From ZC4RG35 sp964571765 (GTDB lineage: Bacteria > Actinomycetota > Acidimicrobiia > Spongiisociales > ZC4RG35), in NCBI GenBank assembly GCA_964571765.1, contig CAZNDH010000040.1, positions 1 through 12,744 of the forward strand: a stretch of DNA of 12,744 nt. Reading direction: 5' to 3'. The notes under the pieces were generated by a model, which searched no databases, was not told the DNA's origin, and was given only the letters and a program-made list of their open reading frames with translations. Shown piece after piece: positions 1 to 6,750 of this stretch. Numbering within the stretch: position 1 is the stretch's first letter; each line of letters starts with the position of its first letter. The position numbers and the translations under genes were made by a program.

Positions 1-5
1 CCTAA

Positions 6-89
6 GCGGGCGTGGCGGAACTGGAAGACGCGCAGGGTTTAGGTCCCTGTGGGGTGACACCCGTGGAGGTTCGAGTCCTCTCGCCCGCA
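6..89 (+). tRNA. trnL: tRNA-Leu, anticodon UAG
   Basis: A complete class II (long variable arm) tRNA can be folded by eye. The acceptor stem is GCGGGCG (6-12) with CGCCCGC (82-88), followed by discriminator A89. The anticodon stem is CAGGG (33-37) with CCCTG (45-49), and its seven-base loop TTTAGGT places anticodon TAG at 40-42, which reads CTA and CTG leucine codons. The variable arm forms a small hairpin, GGGT (52-55) with ACCC (59-62). The T arm has loop TTCGAGT (70-76). The 3' CCA is not encoded (A89 is followed by CAAA), so it must be added after transcription. The window begins five bases before the gene, so its promoter cannot be seen. Confidence 0.97.
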
Positions 90-125
90 CAAACCTCGGC
101 GGCCACGCCCCAAGCATGGCTGCAT

Positions 126-170
126 TGCATTTGCACCGGGTATCGAAAAACGCCACTGGGTGCAAATGCA
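126..170. repeat. 12-bp perfect inverted repeat downstream of tRNA-Leu
   Basis: The left arm TGCATTTGCACC (126-137) is the exact reverse complement of the right arm GGTGCAAATGCA (159-170), with a 21-nt spacer. Each arm contains TGCA-(TT or AA)-TGCA, which is itself nearly palindromic, so the element is two palindromic half-sites whose centres are 33 bp apart, about three helical turns. It could be a paired operator for a dimeric regulator acting on the kinase promoter to the right, or a long hairpin that ends or protects the tRNA transcript. The sequence does not decide between these. Confidence 0.75.
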
Positions 171-190
171 CGATCATGTCCGGCGGGTTC

Positions 191-219
191 TTGACGTGGC
201 ACCAGACCTTCCGTCGCAT
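191..219 (+). promoter_or_regulatory. Possible promoter of the two-component operon
   Basis: TTGACG at 191-196 matches the housekeeping -35 consensus at five of six bases. At a 17-bp spacing the hexamer TCGCAT (214-219) is a poor -10 box. CATTCT at 217-222 is no better and sits at a 20-bp spacing. A start near 226 would give a leader of roughly 30 nt before ATG 258. This is only a weak call based on the -35 match and position. Confidence 0.25.
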
Positions 220-257
220 TCTCAGGGTCCGACGAGCGAACTCTGGGGTTATCCCCG

Positions 258-2063
258 ATGCCCGGCCCCCCACGACTGTGTCAGGATTCGGGGGAAGTGA
301 CGGGACCCCGGCCGATCGTGATCGCAGGCGTTGCTCTAAGCGGGATGGCATTCGCCGTGCAGCAATGGTCGCTCGACCGGTACGGATTGACCCTCGACCT
401 TCCCGAGAGATTGTGGGTACAACTCGGAGTGGGCTGGGCGTTCCTCATTGCCGGGATGGCAGCCCGGCATCGATCCTCACACAACAGGCTGGGTGGATGG
501 ATGGTCCTGTTCGGTCTGATCTGGATCGGCTCGCTGGTGTTCACCGCCCCCAGGTTCCAGTGGCACGCATTGGGCTGGGCTGTGTCGCTCTACGGCATCC
601 TGTTCGTGATCCTCTACATGTACCCCATGGGCGTCCTCCGGCGTTGGGAACAATGGGCGGCGAGAGCCTGGGTGGCAATCGTCCTCTTGCTGGGGCTTGG
701 CGCCCTGACACGGGTCGACTTCTACCGGGGGATCGATGACCCGGATTGTTGCCCGCAGCACCTCCTCTTCATCGCAGCCGACCCGCGCCTCGAGACCGGG
801 ATCTACGTCGCCGGGCAGGGGCTGGCCGCCATGGTCTTCACCGTGATCGTGCTGACACTGATGAACCGTTGGCTGGGGTCGAGCCCTGTCGGTCGCCGAC
901 CACTCACCAGGCTGCTGCTGATCGTCGGCCCCCTCTTCGTGCTGATGGTCGTTCTCCCGATCATCGGCTACATCGGCAGCGGGCCTTCAGGGGTCCCGCC
1001 CGCGGCTTCCGGTGGTGGCTTCGTGCCCAGTCCCCTCCCCGATCGGTGGAACCTCTACCTGCAGAACGGTCTGCTGATGATCCTCCCTTTGGTGATCCTG
1101 GTCGGTCTGTTCCAATCACGGCTCTCCCAAGCCCGGGTCGGGGAAATGTTCGGCGACCTGGGCCAGGCTTCTTCGGCGAGCGACCTCGAGAAGCGTCTCA
1201 GGATCGTCCTCGGAGACCCGGAGTCGATTTTGGCTTTCCACTCCAGCGCCTCAGGTGATCTCGTCGACGTCACCGGACGGCCGGTGGCACCTGAAAGTCG
1301 CGACGTCATCACCCGGGTGGATCCCGAGGTCTCGATCATCCACGACCCATCGATAGAGGAGAGTCTGGTCAGGTCCGCCGGCGCCGCGGCCGGTTTGGCC
1401 CTCTCCAACGCCCGGCTGGAGGCGGAGCTACGAGCCCAGCTCATCGAGCTCCAAGACTCCAGACGCAGGCTGGTGGAGGCAACCGACGAGGCACGGCGGT
1501 CGGTGGAACGGGATCTCCACGATGGTGCACAGCAACGCCTGGTCGTCCTGGCGTCCACACTCCGTCGGGCGCTCGGTCATGACGGAGAGCAGGACGTTGT
1601 GGCCCAGCTCCTCGCCGCAGCAGCCGAGGACGCTGACATGGCGATCAGCCAGCTCCGTGAGCTGGCGCGGGGCACCCACCCGGCGATCCTCGAACAGGCT
1701 GGACTCGGCCCGGCGGTTTCCAGCCTCGTCGACCGGGCGCCGATACCGGTAGATCTCGACATCGACCCCCAACGCCACCCCGGCGCAATCGAGATCACCG
1801 CCTACTACGTGATAGCCGAATCGTTGGCCAACGTGTTCAAGCACGCCGGTGCAAGTCATGCCCGGGTCGCCACCGGCCCCGAGCAAGGGACGCTGAAAGT
1901 AGTGGTGGAAGACGACGGTCGCGGTGGCGTCGACCCGGCCGGCGCCGGGATCCAAGGGCTCCGAGACCGGGTGGGCGCCGTGGGAGGGGTTCTCGAGGTT
2001 GGCTCGAGCGATCTGGGAGGAACGAAGATCCAGGCGCTTATACCACTCGGTGCGGAGCCCTGA
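258..2063 (+). CDS. Membrane sensor histidine kinase, NarL/DesK type (HisKA_3)
   Basis: This is a sensor kinase that autophosphorylates on His and passes the phosphate to the response regulator encoded 1 nt downstream. The first ~290 residues hold about eight hydrophobic segments. Their loop charges fit an inside N terminus, with Arg-rich loops inside, so the kinase part is cytoplasmic. The predicted outside loop between helices 5 and 6 contains a vicinal Cys164-Cys165. A poorly conserved linker and a helical, probably coiled-coil stretch (about 375-405) follow. Next come the HisKA_3 box around RDLHDGAQQRL (phospho-acceptor His421) and an HATPase_c domain with N box (Asn525), EDDGRGG (about 551-557) and GIQGLRDRVG, ending at 601 residues. 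The start is uncertain: ATG 258 has GGGG eight bases upstream, while an in-frame GTG at 297 has AGGA ten bases upstream and begins just before the first helix. The signal sensed is unknown. Confidence 0.93.
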   Translation: MPGPPRLCQDSGEVTGPRPIVIAGVALSGMAFAVQQWSLDRYGLTLDLPERLWVQLGVGWAFLIAGMAARHRSSHNRLGGWMVLFGLIWIGSLVFTAPRFQWHALGWAVSLYGILFVILYMYPMGVLRRWEQWAARAWVAIVLLLGLGALTRVDFYRGIDDPDCCPQHLLFIAADPRLETGIYVAGQGLAAMVFTVIVLTLMNRWLGSSPVGRRPLTRLLLIVGPLFVLMVVLPIIGYIGSGPSGVPPAASGGGFVPSPLPDRWNLYLQNGLLMILPLVILVGLFQSRLSQARVGEMFGDLGQASSASDLEKRLRIVLGDPESILAFHSSASGDLVDVTGRPVAPESRDVITRVDPEVSIIHDPSIEESLVRSAGAAAGLALSNARLEAELRAQLIELQDSRRRLVEATDEARRSVERDLHDGAQQRLVVLASTLRRALGHDGEQDVVAQLLAAAAEDADMAISQLRELARGTHPAILEQAGLGPAVSSLVDRAPIPVDLDIDPQRHPGAIEITAYYVIAESLANVFKHAGASHARVATGPEQGTLKVVVEDDGRGGVDPAGAGIQGLRDRVGAVGGVLEVGSSDLGGTKIQALIPLGAEP

Positions 2064-2064
2064 C

Positions 2065-2709
2065 ATGCGGGTGGTGGTGGCCGAAGACTCGGTCCTCTTG
2101 AGAGCCGGCCTGGTCCGACTGCTCGAAGATGATGGGTTCGAGATCGCCGCCGAAGTCGGCGACGCCGTCTCCTTGAAGAAGCGTGTCAGGGCAGACCCTC
2201 CCGACTTGTGCATCGTCGACGTGCGGATGCCTCCCACCAATAGGGCCGACGGACTCCAGGCGGCCATCGAGCTCAGGGGCGAGTTTCCTGACTTGGCGGT
2301 GTTGATCCTCTCCCAATACGTCGAGCCCCATTACGCCCTGGAGCTCCTCTCTCAAGGCGCGGAGGGTGTTGGCTACCTGCTCAAGGAGCGGATCAGCACC
2401 CCGGCCGACTTCATCGATGCTCTCCACCGTGTTTCCCAAAGAGGGACGGTCATAGACCCATCGGTGGTGTCTCAACTGGTGGGGAGACAACGACGTGACG
2501 ACTCGCTGGCCCGGCTGACCGATCGGGAACGAGAAGTTTTGGAAGCCATGGCCGAGGGTCGGGCCAATTCGGCGATAGCCGACACCCTGTACATGAGCGA
2601 GAAGACGGTGGAGGCCCACGTGCGGAGCATCTTTCAGAAACTCGATCTCGCCGCCGACCACGACACCAACCGGCGAGTCCTAGCTGTTCTCCGCTGGCTC
2701 CGGCAATGA
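2065..2709 (+). CDS. Response regulator, NarL/LuxR family
   Basis: This is the cognate DNA-binding response regulator of the preceding kinase. The 214-residue product starts MRVVVAEDS, giving the acidic pair Glu7-Asp8. The phosphorylated aspartate is Asp52 in DLCIVDVRMPP, and GYLLKERI carries the conserved lysine. A Q-linker leads into a LuxR-type helix-turn-helix in the last ~65 residues (LTDREREVLEAMAEG, then SEKTVEAHVRSIFQKL). The ATG follows the kinase stop after a single base (TGACATG), so the two are translationally coupled. A longer open frame extends upstream into the kinase gene, but the receiver domain begins exactly at this ATG. Its targets are not visible. The peptide and lipoprotein genes just downstream are candidates by position, and autoregulation is also possible. 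Confidence 0.95.
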   Translation: MRVVVAEDSVLLRAGLVRLLEDDGFEIAAEVGDAVSLKKRVRADPPDLCIVDVRMPPTNRADGLQAAIELRGEFPDLAVLILSQYVEPHYALELLSQGAEGVGYLLKERISTPADFIDALHRVSQRGTVIDPSVVSQLVGRQRRDDSLARLTDREREVLEAMAEGRANSAIADTLYMSEKTVEAHVRSIFQKLDLAADHDTNRRVLAVLRWLRQ

Positions 2710-2799
2710 GGGAAAACCCTGGGAGGACTCTGGTGGTGGCCCCGATGACCTCGGGCACGGCTTGTCGAACACTGGGGGCAGCGAATCAGGAAGGAGCCA
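2710..2799 (+). other. 90-bp gap before the small membrane peptide
   Basis: A short AGGG-AAAA-CCCT hairpin (2709-2720) overlaps the response-regulator stop and is too weak to act as a terminator. No clear -35/-10 pair is seen. The gap ends in a strong Shine-Dalgarno, GGAAGGAG (2789-2796). The downstream genes may be read through from the kinase operon or have their own promoter. Confidence 0.4.
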
Positions 2800-2976
2800 A
2801 TGCCCGCCAACCACCCTCTGTCACCAAAGCAGATCGCCGCCCTCGTGACGATGACAGTGATCATGCTCCTCACGGTGATGGTCCTGATCACCCCGGTCGA
2901 TCAGAGCACAGCCGCCCGGATGACCACTATCGACTCGATCACCGCCCGCCTGATCATCGACGGAGACCGACCCTGA
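2800..2976 (+). CDS. Small single-span membrane peptide, 58 residues, function unknown
   Basis: A short ORF starts MPANHPLSPKQIAALVTMTV and ends LIIDGDRP before TGA 2974-2976. Its ribosome binding site, GGAAGGAG with four bases before ATG 2800, is the best in the window, which argues for real translation. Residues about 12-32 form one hydrophobic segment rich in Met, Thr, Val and Leu. The N terminus carries one Lys, and the C-terminal ~25 residues are polar (TPVDQSTAARMTTIDS). It lies between the response regulator and a lipoprotein gene that starts five bases after its stop. I recognise no family. It could be a membrane-bound accessory to the kinase, a partner of the lipoprotein, or a short leader whose translation drives the next gene. 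Confidence 0.7.
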   Translation: MPANHPLSPKQIAALVTMTVIMLLTVMVLITPVDQSTAARMTTIDSITARLIIDGDRP

Positions 2977-2981
2977 AAAGG

Positions 2982-4175
2982 ATGGCCACCAGGCTCTGGG
3001 TGGCTTGGCTGCTCGTGATCCCAGCCGCCTGTGGGGATGGCTCGGGCGGCCCGACCGGGAACGCTGCGGTGTGGGTCTCCGAGGACGGGACCACATGGGA
3101 GCGTATCGTCGGCAGCGAGCTCGGCGGGCCGGGAGACCAGCAGATGCTCGGAGTGACCCAACTGGGGGATGCTCTCGTCGCGGTTGGTCTCCACCGGTCC
3201 GACGGCGAGATGAGGGGTCGGGTCTGGGTTTCGGCCGACGGGCGAACCTGGCGTTCCGTCGATCAGCCTTCCCTCGCCGGTCCTGGTGAGACGTTGATCA
3301 GCAGGGTGGCGGTCACCCCTGCCGGGCTGGTCGCCATCGGAATCACCGGCGGCCCCGAGGAGACCGACCCGGCCGTTTGGATCTCACCTGACGGCGAAGC
3401 TTGGACCCGGGTCGAGCACGCCAACCTGAGCAGCAAGCAGCCGGCAGGAGCCAGCTCGATCGTCGTCCTCGGCGATCTCATCCTGGTAGGAGGGTGGCTG
3501 GGGGACCGGGCTTCGGTGTGGACGACGAGCGATGGCCTCGACTGGACCGCGGAGGTGATCCAGTCGAGTGGGGCAGAGCCGGCGGCGATACATGACATGG
3601 TCGTGGCCGGTGGCCGGGTGATCGCGGTGGGACGCGCCGGCACCGACGCCGGGGCATGGACAACTGATGACGGAGTCGACTGGGACCCGGTCCCCGAGCC
3701 GTCCCTGGGCGGCCCCGGTGTCCAGTCGATCTCGTCGGCCACAATGGCGGGAGGACGATTGGTGGCGGTCGGCATCGAAGAGACCTACGAGCGGATCTAC
3801 TTCCTGGGCAGAGGCGCCGATAGCCGCTTCTCGGCAGCGGTGTGGTTGTCGCCTGACGGTCGGACTTGGGAACGCGTGCCCGACCCGAGCAGGCCGGGGG
3901 GAGTTGGTGACGAGCTGATGTATCGAGTCGTCGGCTGGGGCGACCGGCTGGTGGCAACCGGTACTGCCAACCCCGATCCTCGGCAGGCAATGTCAGGCGA
4001 GTTCGACACCGGGGCCGACTTCGACGCGGCCATCTGGATCTCCGATAGCGGTCTCGTCTGGACCAGGGTGCAGGCCCCCAGCTTGGGAGGACCCGACTGG
4101 CAGGACATCTTCGATGTGGTCGTCTTCGGTGGTGAACTGGTGGCAGTTGGTGGCGACGACCTGGGATCGCCATGA
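2982..4175 (+). CDS. Predicted lipoprotein with seven Asp-box-like repeats (probable beta-propeller)
   Basis: The 397-residue product begins with a short signal peptide (MATRLWVAWLLVIPAAC). The lipobox-like PAAC puts the lipidated cysteine at 17, although Pro at -3 is unusual. The rest is seven tandem units of 47-64 residues starting near residues 30, 81, 132, 179, 225, 287 and 351. Each opens with a (V/I/A)W-(V/I/L/T)-S-x-D-G-x-x-W-like motif and ends near G-x-L-V-A-V-G. This resembles Asp-box (BNR) propeller blades, so a seven-bladed surface propeller is the likely fold. No catalytic residues are recognised; binding of a ligand, glycan or protein is an inference. ATG 2982 sits five bases after the upstream peptide stop with AAAAGG immediately before it, which fits translational coupling. 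The same frame is open upstream to 2706, but that part is Pro/His/Arg-rich shadow over the small peptide gene. Confidence 0.83.
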   Translation: MATRLWVAWLLVIPAACGDGSGGPTGNAAVWVSEDGTTWERIVGSELGGPGDQQMLGVTQLGDALVAVGLHRSDGEMRGRVWVSADGRTWRSVDQPSLAGPGETLISRVAVTPAGLVAIGITGGPEETDPAVWISPDGEAWTRVEHANLSSKQPAGASSIVVLGDLILVGGWLGDRASVWTTSDGLDWTAEVIQSSGAEPAAIHDMVVAGGRVIAVGRAGTDAGAWTTDDGVDWDPVPEPSLGGPGVQSISSATMAGGRLVAVGIEETYERIYFLGRGADSRFSAAVWLSPDGRTWERVPDPSRPGGVGDELMYRVVGWGDRLVATGTANPDPRQAMSGEFDTGADFDAAIWISDSGLVWTRVQAPSLGGPDWQDIFDVVVFGGELVAVGGDDLGSP

Positions 4176-4211
4176 AGCTCGATCGGGATGCGACCCCAAG
4201 TGCATCGACCT

Positions 4212-5450
4212 TCAGCCCGGTGGTGCCGGGGGGATCCCGGTGATGATCCTGGCTCCTCGGCGGAAGGTGAGATAGCTCCAAGCCCAGGAGGCCAGCACCA
4301 AAGCTCGGTTGCGGAAGCCGATCAGGTAGAAGATATGGACCGCCAGCCAGGACGCCCAGGCGACGAACCCACCAAAGCGGAGTCGACCGAAGTCGGCCAC
4401 GCCGCGGGCCCTGCCGATAGTGGCCAACGAGCCCTTGTTCCGGTAGCGGAAGGGCTTCCTCTCCTCCCCTCGCAGGTCGCCGATGATCATCCGGGCGGCG
4501 TGACGACCCATCTGGATCGCCGCCGGGGCCACACCGGGAACTCCGGGAATGGTGGCTAGGTCGCCGACGACGAATACCTCGGCATGTTGGGGATGGGAGA
4601 GGTCGGACCTCACCTGCATCCGTCCGCTGCGATCGGTCTCTCCCCCGAGCATCGACCCCAACGGAGAGGCCTCGACCCCGGCCGCCCAGAGCACCGTGGC
4701 TGCATCAATGCGCTGACCACTCGACATGGTGACCCCCTGCGGGTCGATGACCGACACCATTTCGCCCGTGACCACCTCCACCCCCATCGCCTCCAGCTGG
4801 CGCCGAGCGCTTGCCGAGAGATCCTCGGGATAGACCGGGAGAACCCGGTCGGCCCCCTCGACCAGGACCACCCGCGTCCCGGAAGGGTCGATGCGGTGGA
4901 ACTCACGATTCAGGGCATGGACCGCGATCTCCATCAATGCCCCGGCCAACTCCACCCCGGTTGGTCCGGCGCCGACCACCACGAAGGTGAGCAGCTCAGC
5001 GGCCCGCTCCGGGTAGCGCTCCGCCATTTCGAAGGCGGTCAAGATTCGCTGGCGCATGGCCACCGCGTCCTCCAGGGTCTTCAAGCCAGGGGCGAGCTCG
5101 GCCCAGTCAGCTCGCCCGAAGTAGGAGTGACTGGCGCCGGTGGCCACTATCAGATAGTCGTACCCCACGCGCTCACCGTCGTCGAGGATCACCTCTCTGG
5201 CTGGGAGGTCGGTCCCGACCACCGACGCCAGGATCACGGAGGAGAGATTCCCCTGGCGGCGGAACACCGAGCGGATCGGGTAGGCGATGTCGCTCGGATT
5301 GAGGGCGGCCGAAGCCACCTGGTAGAGGAGCGGCTGGAAGAGGTGGAAGTTACGACGGTCGACGACCACGACCTCCACCGCGGCCCGCTTCAGTGTCTTC
5401 GCCGCGTTGAGTCCGGCGAATCCGGCCCCAATCACCACCACCCTGGTCAT
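4212..5450 (-). CDS. ndh: Type II NADH:quinone oxidoreductase (NDH-2 family)
   Basis: This family oxidises NADH and passes electrons through FAD to membrane quinone without pumping protons. The 412-residue length fits. The N-terminal FAD fold is VVVIGAGFAG (GxGxxG at 8-13), with an acidic Asp31 ending strand 2 and a family-typical NFHLFQPLLYQVASAALNP segment. The NADH-binding fold has VVVGAGPTGVELAG (160-165). VFVVGDLA is the second FAD site, followed by the quinone-site-like AAIQMGRHAA. The C-terminal part contains a hydrophobic, Trp-rich segment (AWASWLAVHIFYLIGF) likely to anchor it at the membrane. It is the last gene of the minus-strand operon. Its ATG shares one base with the rdgB stop (TGATG), so I chose it over the TTG one codon upstream. 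It converges on the lipoprotein gene with 36 bp between the stops. The substrate may also be NADPH or another quinone. Confidence 0.93.
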   Translation of the reverse strand: MTRVVVIGAGFAGLNAAKTLKRAAVEVVVVDRRNFHLFQPLLYQVASAALNPSDIAYPIRSVFRRQGNLSSVILASVVGTDLPAREVILDDGERVGYDYLIVATGASHSYFGRADWAELAPGLKTLEDAVAMRQRILTAFEMAERYPERAAELLTFVVVGAGPTGVELAGALMEIAVHALNREFHRIDPSGTRVVLVEGADRVLPVYPEDLSASARRQLEAMGVEVVTGEMVSVIDPQGVTMSSGQRIDAATVLWAAGVEASPLGSMLGGETDRSGRMQVRSDLSHPQHAEVFVVGDLATIPGVPGVAPAAIQMGRHAARMIIGDLRGEERKPFRYRNKGSLATIGRARGVADFGRLRFGGFVAWASWLAVHIFYLIGFRNRALVLASWAWSYLTFRRGARIITGIPPAPPG

Positions 5451-6028
5451 CAACCGGCCGTCAGCTCGGCGGCCAGGGCAAGGAGTGCCCGGGAGCGATG
5501 GGACACGTTGTTCTTCTCCGTCTCCTCCAGTTCGGCCAGGGTCTTGTCGCCGATCAGGAACACCGGGTCGTATCCGAAGCCGCCACTCCCCCGTCGCTCC
5601 CCGATGATCTCCCCTTCCAGGGTGCCTTCGGCGATGAACTCGGACCCGTCGGGGAAGACCAGGGCGACCACCGTCCGGAATCGTCCCGACCTGTCTTCGA
5701 TTCCGTCGAGACGTTCGAGGAGCAATTCGAGGTTGTCGTCGTAGCTGGCCTCCGCCCCGGCGAACCGGCGAGCGTGAATCCCAGGCTCTCCTCCCAGCGC
5801 ATCGACCTCCAGGCCGGTGTCGTCACCCAGGGCAGGGAGCCCGGTGGCCTCGGCCACCGACCTCGCCTTGAGCAGGGCGTTCTCTTCCAGGGTGGTCCCG
5901 CTCTCCTCGACATCGGGCCAGTCGAGCCCGTCCACCACCTCACCGACGAGACCGGTGGCCTCGAGGATCGCCTTCATCTCGGCCAGCTTGTCCTGGTTCT
6001 TGGTCGCGATCACCAGCCGGGGGATCAA
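5450..6028 (-). CDS. rdgB: XTP/dITP diphosphatase (RdgB/HAM1 family)
   Basis: This housecleaning enzyme hydrolyses non-canonical purine triphosphates (ITP, XTP, dITP) to the monophosphate and pyrophosphate, keeping them out of DNA and RNA. The 192 residues carry the family landmarks in order: VIATKNQDKL (6-14), TLEENALLKA (46-55), GDDTGLEVDALGG with Asp69/Asp70, PGIHARRFAG (82-91), GSGGFGYDPVF (147-157), and NNVSHRSRAL (173-181). It starts at TTG 6028, overlapping the rph stop by four bases (TTGA), with AGGAGG eleven bases upstream inside rph. An in-frame GTG at 6013 would cut into the first strand and is less likely. The rph-rdgB pair is a common actinobacterial arrangement. Confidence 0.96.
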   Translation of the reverse strand: MIPRLVIATKNQDKLAEMKAILEATGLVGEVVDGLDWPDVEESGTTLEENALLKARSVAEATGLPALGDDTGLEVDALGGEPGIHARRFAGAEASYDDNLELLLERLDGIEDRSGRFRTVVALVFPDGSEFIAEGTLEGEIIGERRGSGGFGYDPVFLIGDKTLAELEETEKNNVSHRSRALLALAAELTAG

Positions 6029-6726
6029 TCGGCCACCGCCCTCCTCTGCAGATCGTGCAGCTCTTCGATCCCCGAAGTGGCGAGGTCGAGCAGAGCGTCG
6101 AGGTCGCCCCTGGAAAAGGGCACCTTCTCGGCGGTTCCCTGAACCTCAACCAGCAGGCCCCGCCCCGTCATCACCACGTTCATGTCCACCTCGGCGGCGA
6201 CATCCTTCTCGTAGTCGAGGTCCAGCCAGGAGGTCCCGTCGACGATCCCCACGGAGACTGCGGCGATCTCGTCGATGATCGGCAGACGCTCGAGCACGCC
6301 CGTGTCAACCGCATCCTGGAACGCCTGATGCATCGCAACCCATCCGCCGGTGATCGCCGCGGTGCGGGTACCACCGTCGGCCTCGATGACGTCACAGTCC
6401 ACCCTGACGATCAGCTCACCCATGGCCCTGGTGTCTACTCCGGCCCGGAGAGCCCTGCCGATCAGCCTCGAGATTTCCTTGGCCCTCCCACCCGATACGT
6501 GGTCGCGGCGCACCCTCTCGGGTGAAGAGCCGGGGAGCATGGCGTACTCGGCGGTGACCCAGCCCTTGCCGGAGGCGGACATCCAGCGGGGCACGTCGGT
6601 CTCCACGGAAGCGGTGCACAGGACCCGCGTCCTTCCCATGGAGATCAGGACCGACCCTGGCGTCGACTCGGTGAATCCAAGCTCGAGACTGACAGGACGG
6701 AGTTGATCTGGGGGACGATCGGACAC
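6025..6726 (-). CDS. rph: Ribonuclease PH
   Basis: This is a phosphate-dependent 3'-5' exoribonuclease that trims tRNA 3' ends down to mature length. It acts as a hexameric ring in the cytoplasm. The 233-residue product shows the PF01138 fold: RPPDQLRPVSLELGFT near the N terminus, GSVLISMGRTRVLCTASV (24-41), VDCDVIEADGGTRTAAITGG (109-128; Thr120-Arg121 lie in the phosphate-binding motif), and SWLDLDYEKD with acidic Asp169, Asp171 and Asp175 near the metal site. It starts at GTG 6726 and has no Shine-Dalgarno, but TAGCGT lies seven bases upstream, so a leaderless start is possible in addition to operon read-through from the gene before it. It overlaps rdgB by four bases. Confidence 0.97.
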   Translation of the reverse strand: MSDRPPDQLRPVSLELGFTESTPGSVLISMGRTRVLCTASVETDVPRWMSASGKGWVTAEYAMLPGSSPERVRRDHVSGGRAKEISRLIGRALRAGVDTRAMGELIVRVDCDVIEADGGTRTAAITGGWVAMHQAFQDAVDTGVLERLPIIDEIAAVSVGIVDGTSWLDLDYEKDVAAEVDMNVVMTGRGLLVEVQGTAEKVPFSRGDLDALLDLATSGIEELHDLQRRAVAD

Positions 6727-6733
6727 TTCGGCA

Positions 6734-6739
6734 ACGCTA
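6734..6739 (-). promoter_or_regulatory. Possible -10 box for a leaderless rph transcript
   Basis: TAGCGT on the minus strand fits the actinobacterial TANNNT -10 pattern and lies seven bases before GTG 6726, so initiation would fall at or next to the start codon. No good -35 box is seen. It is suggestive mainly because the same spacing recurs at other starts in this window. Confidence 0.3.
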
Positions 6740-6750
6740 ACCAGGCTGCG

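Larger units (their letters stand above)
90..257. other. Intergenic region between tRNA-Leu and the histidine kinase
   Basis: This 168-bp gap carries no convincing coding sequence. It holds a 12-bp perfect inverted repeat (126-170, listed separately) and, about 20 bp further on, a TTGACG hexamer at 191-196 that may be the -35 box of the kinase operon. No T-tract follows the inverted repeat, so it is not a canonical intrinsic terminator for the tRNA. Confidence 0.6.

Noticed and set aside
6..170. A tRNA-associated integration site (tRNA gene plus downstream repeats).
   Set aside because: No integrase, no direct repeat of the tRNA 3' end and no foreign-looking genes are present; the downstream repeat is inverted and not derived from the tRNA.
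2706..2981. A longer N terminus for the lipoprotein starting at ATG 2706.
   Set aside because: The extension is Asp/His/Pro/Arg-rich, runs over the small membrane peptide in another frame, and would bury the signal peptide that begins at Met 2982.
4176..4211. A terminator between the converging lipoprotein and ndh genes.
   Set aside because: Only a 5-bp GATGC/GCATC pairing (4187-4206) with a ten-base loop and no T-tract is present, which is too weak to call.
4584..5744. A 386-residue plus-strand open frame opposite ndh and rdgB.
   Set aside because: It is a His/Pro/Gly/Arg-rich mirror of conserved minus-strand genes, with no domain, no ribosome binding site and no conserved motif. The same holds for the plus-strand frames at 6703-7470, 9048-9815 and 9674-10648.
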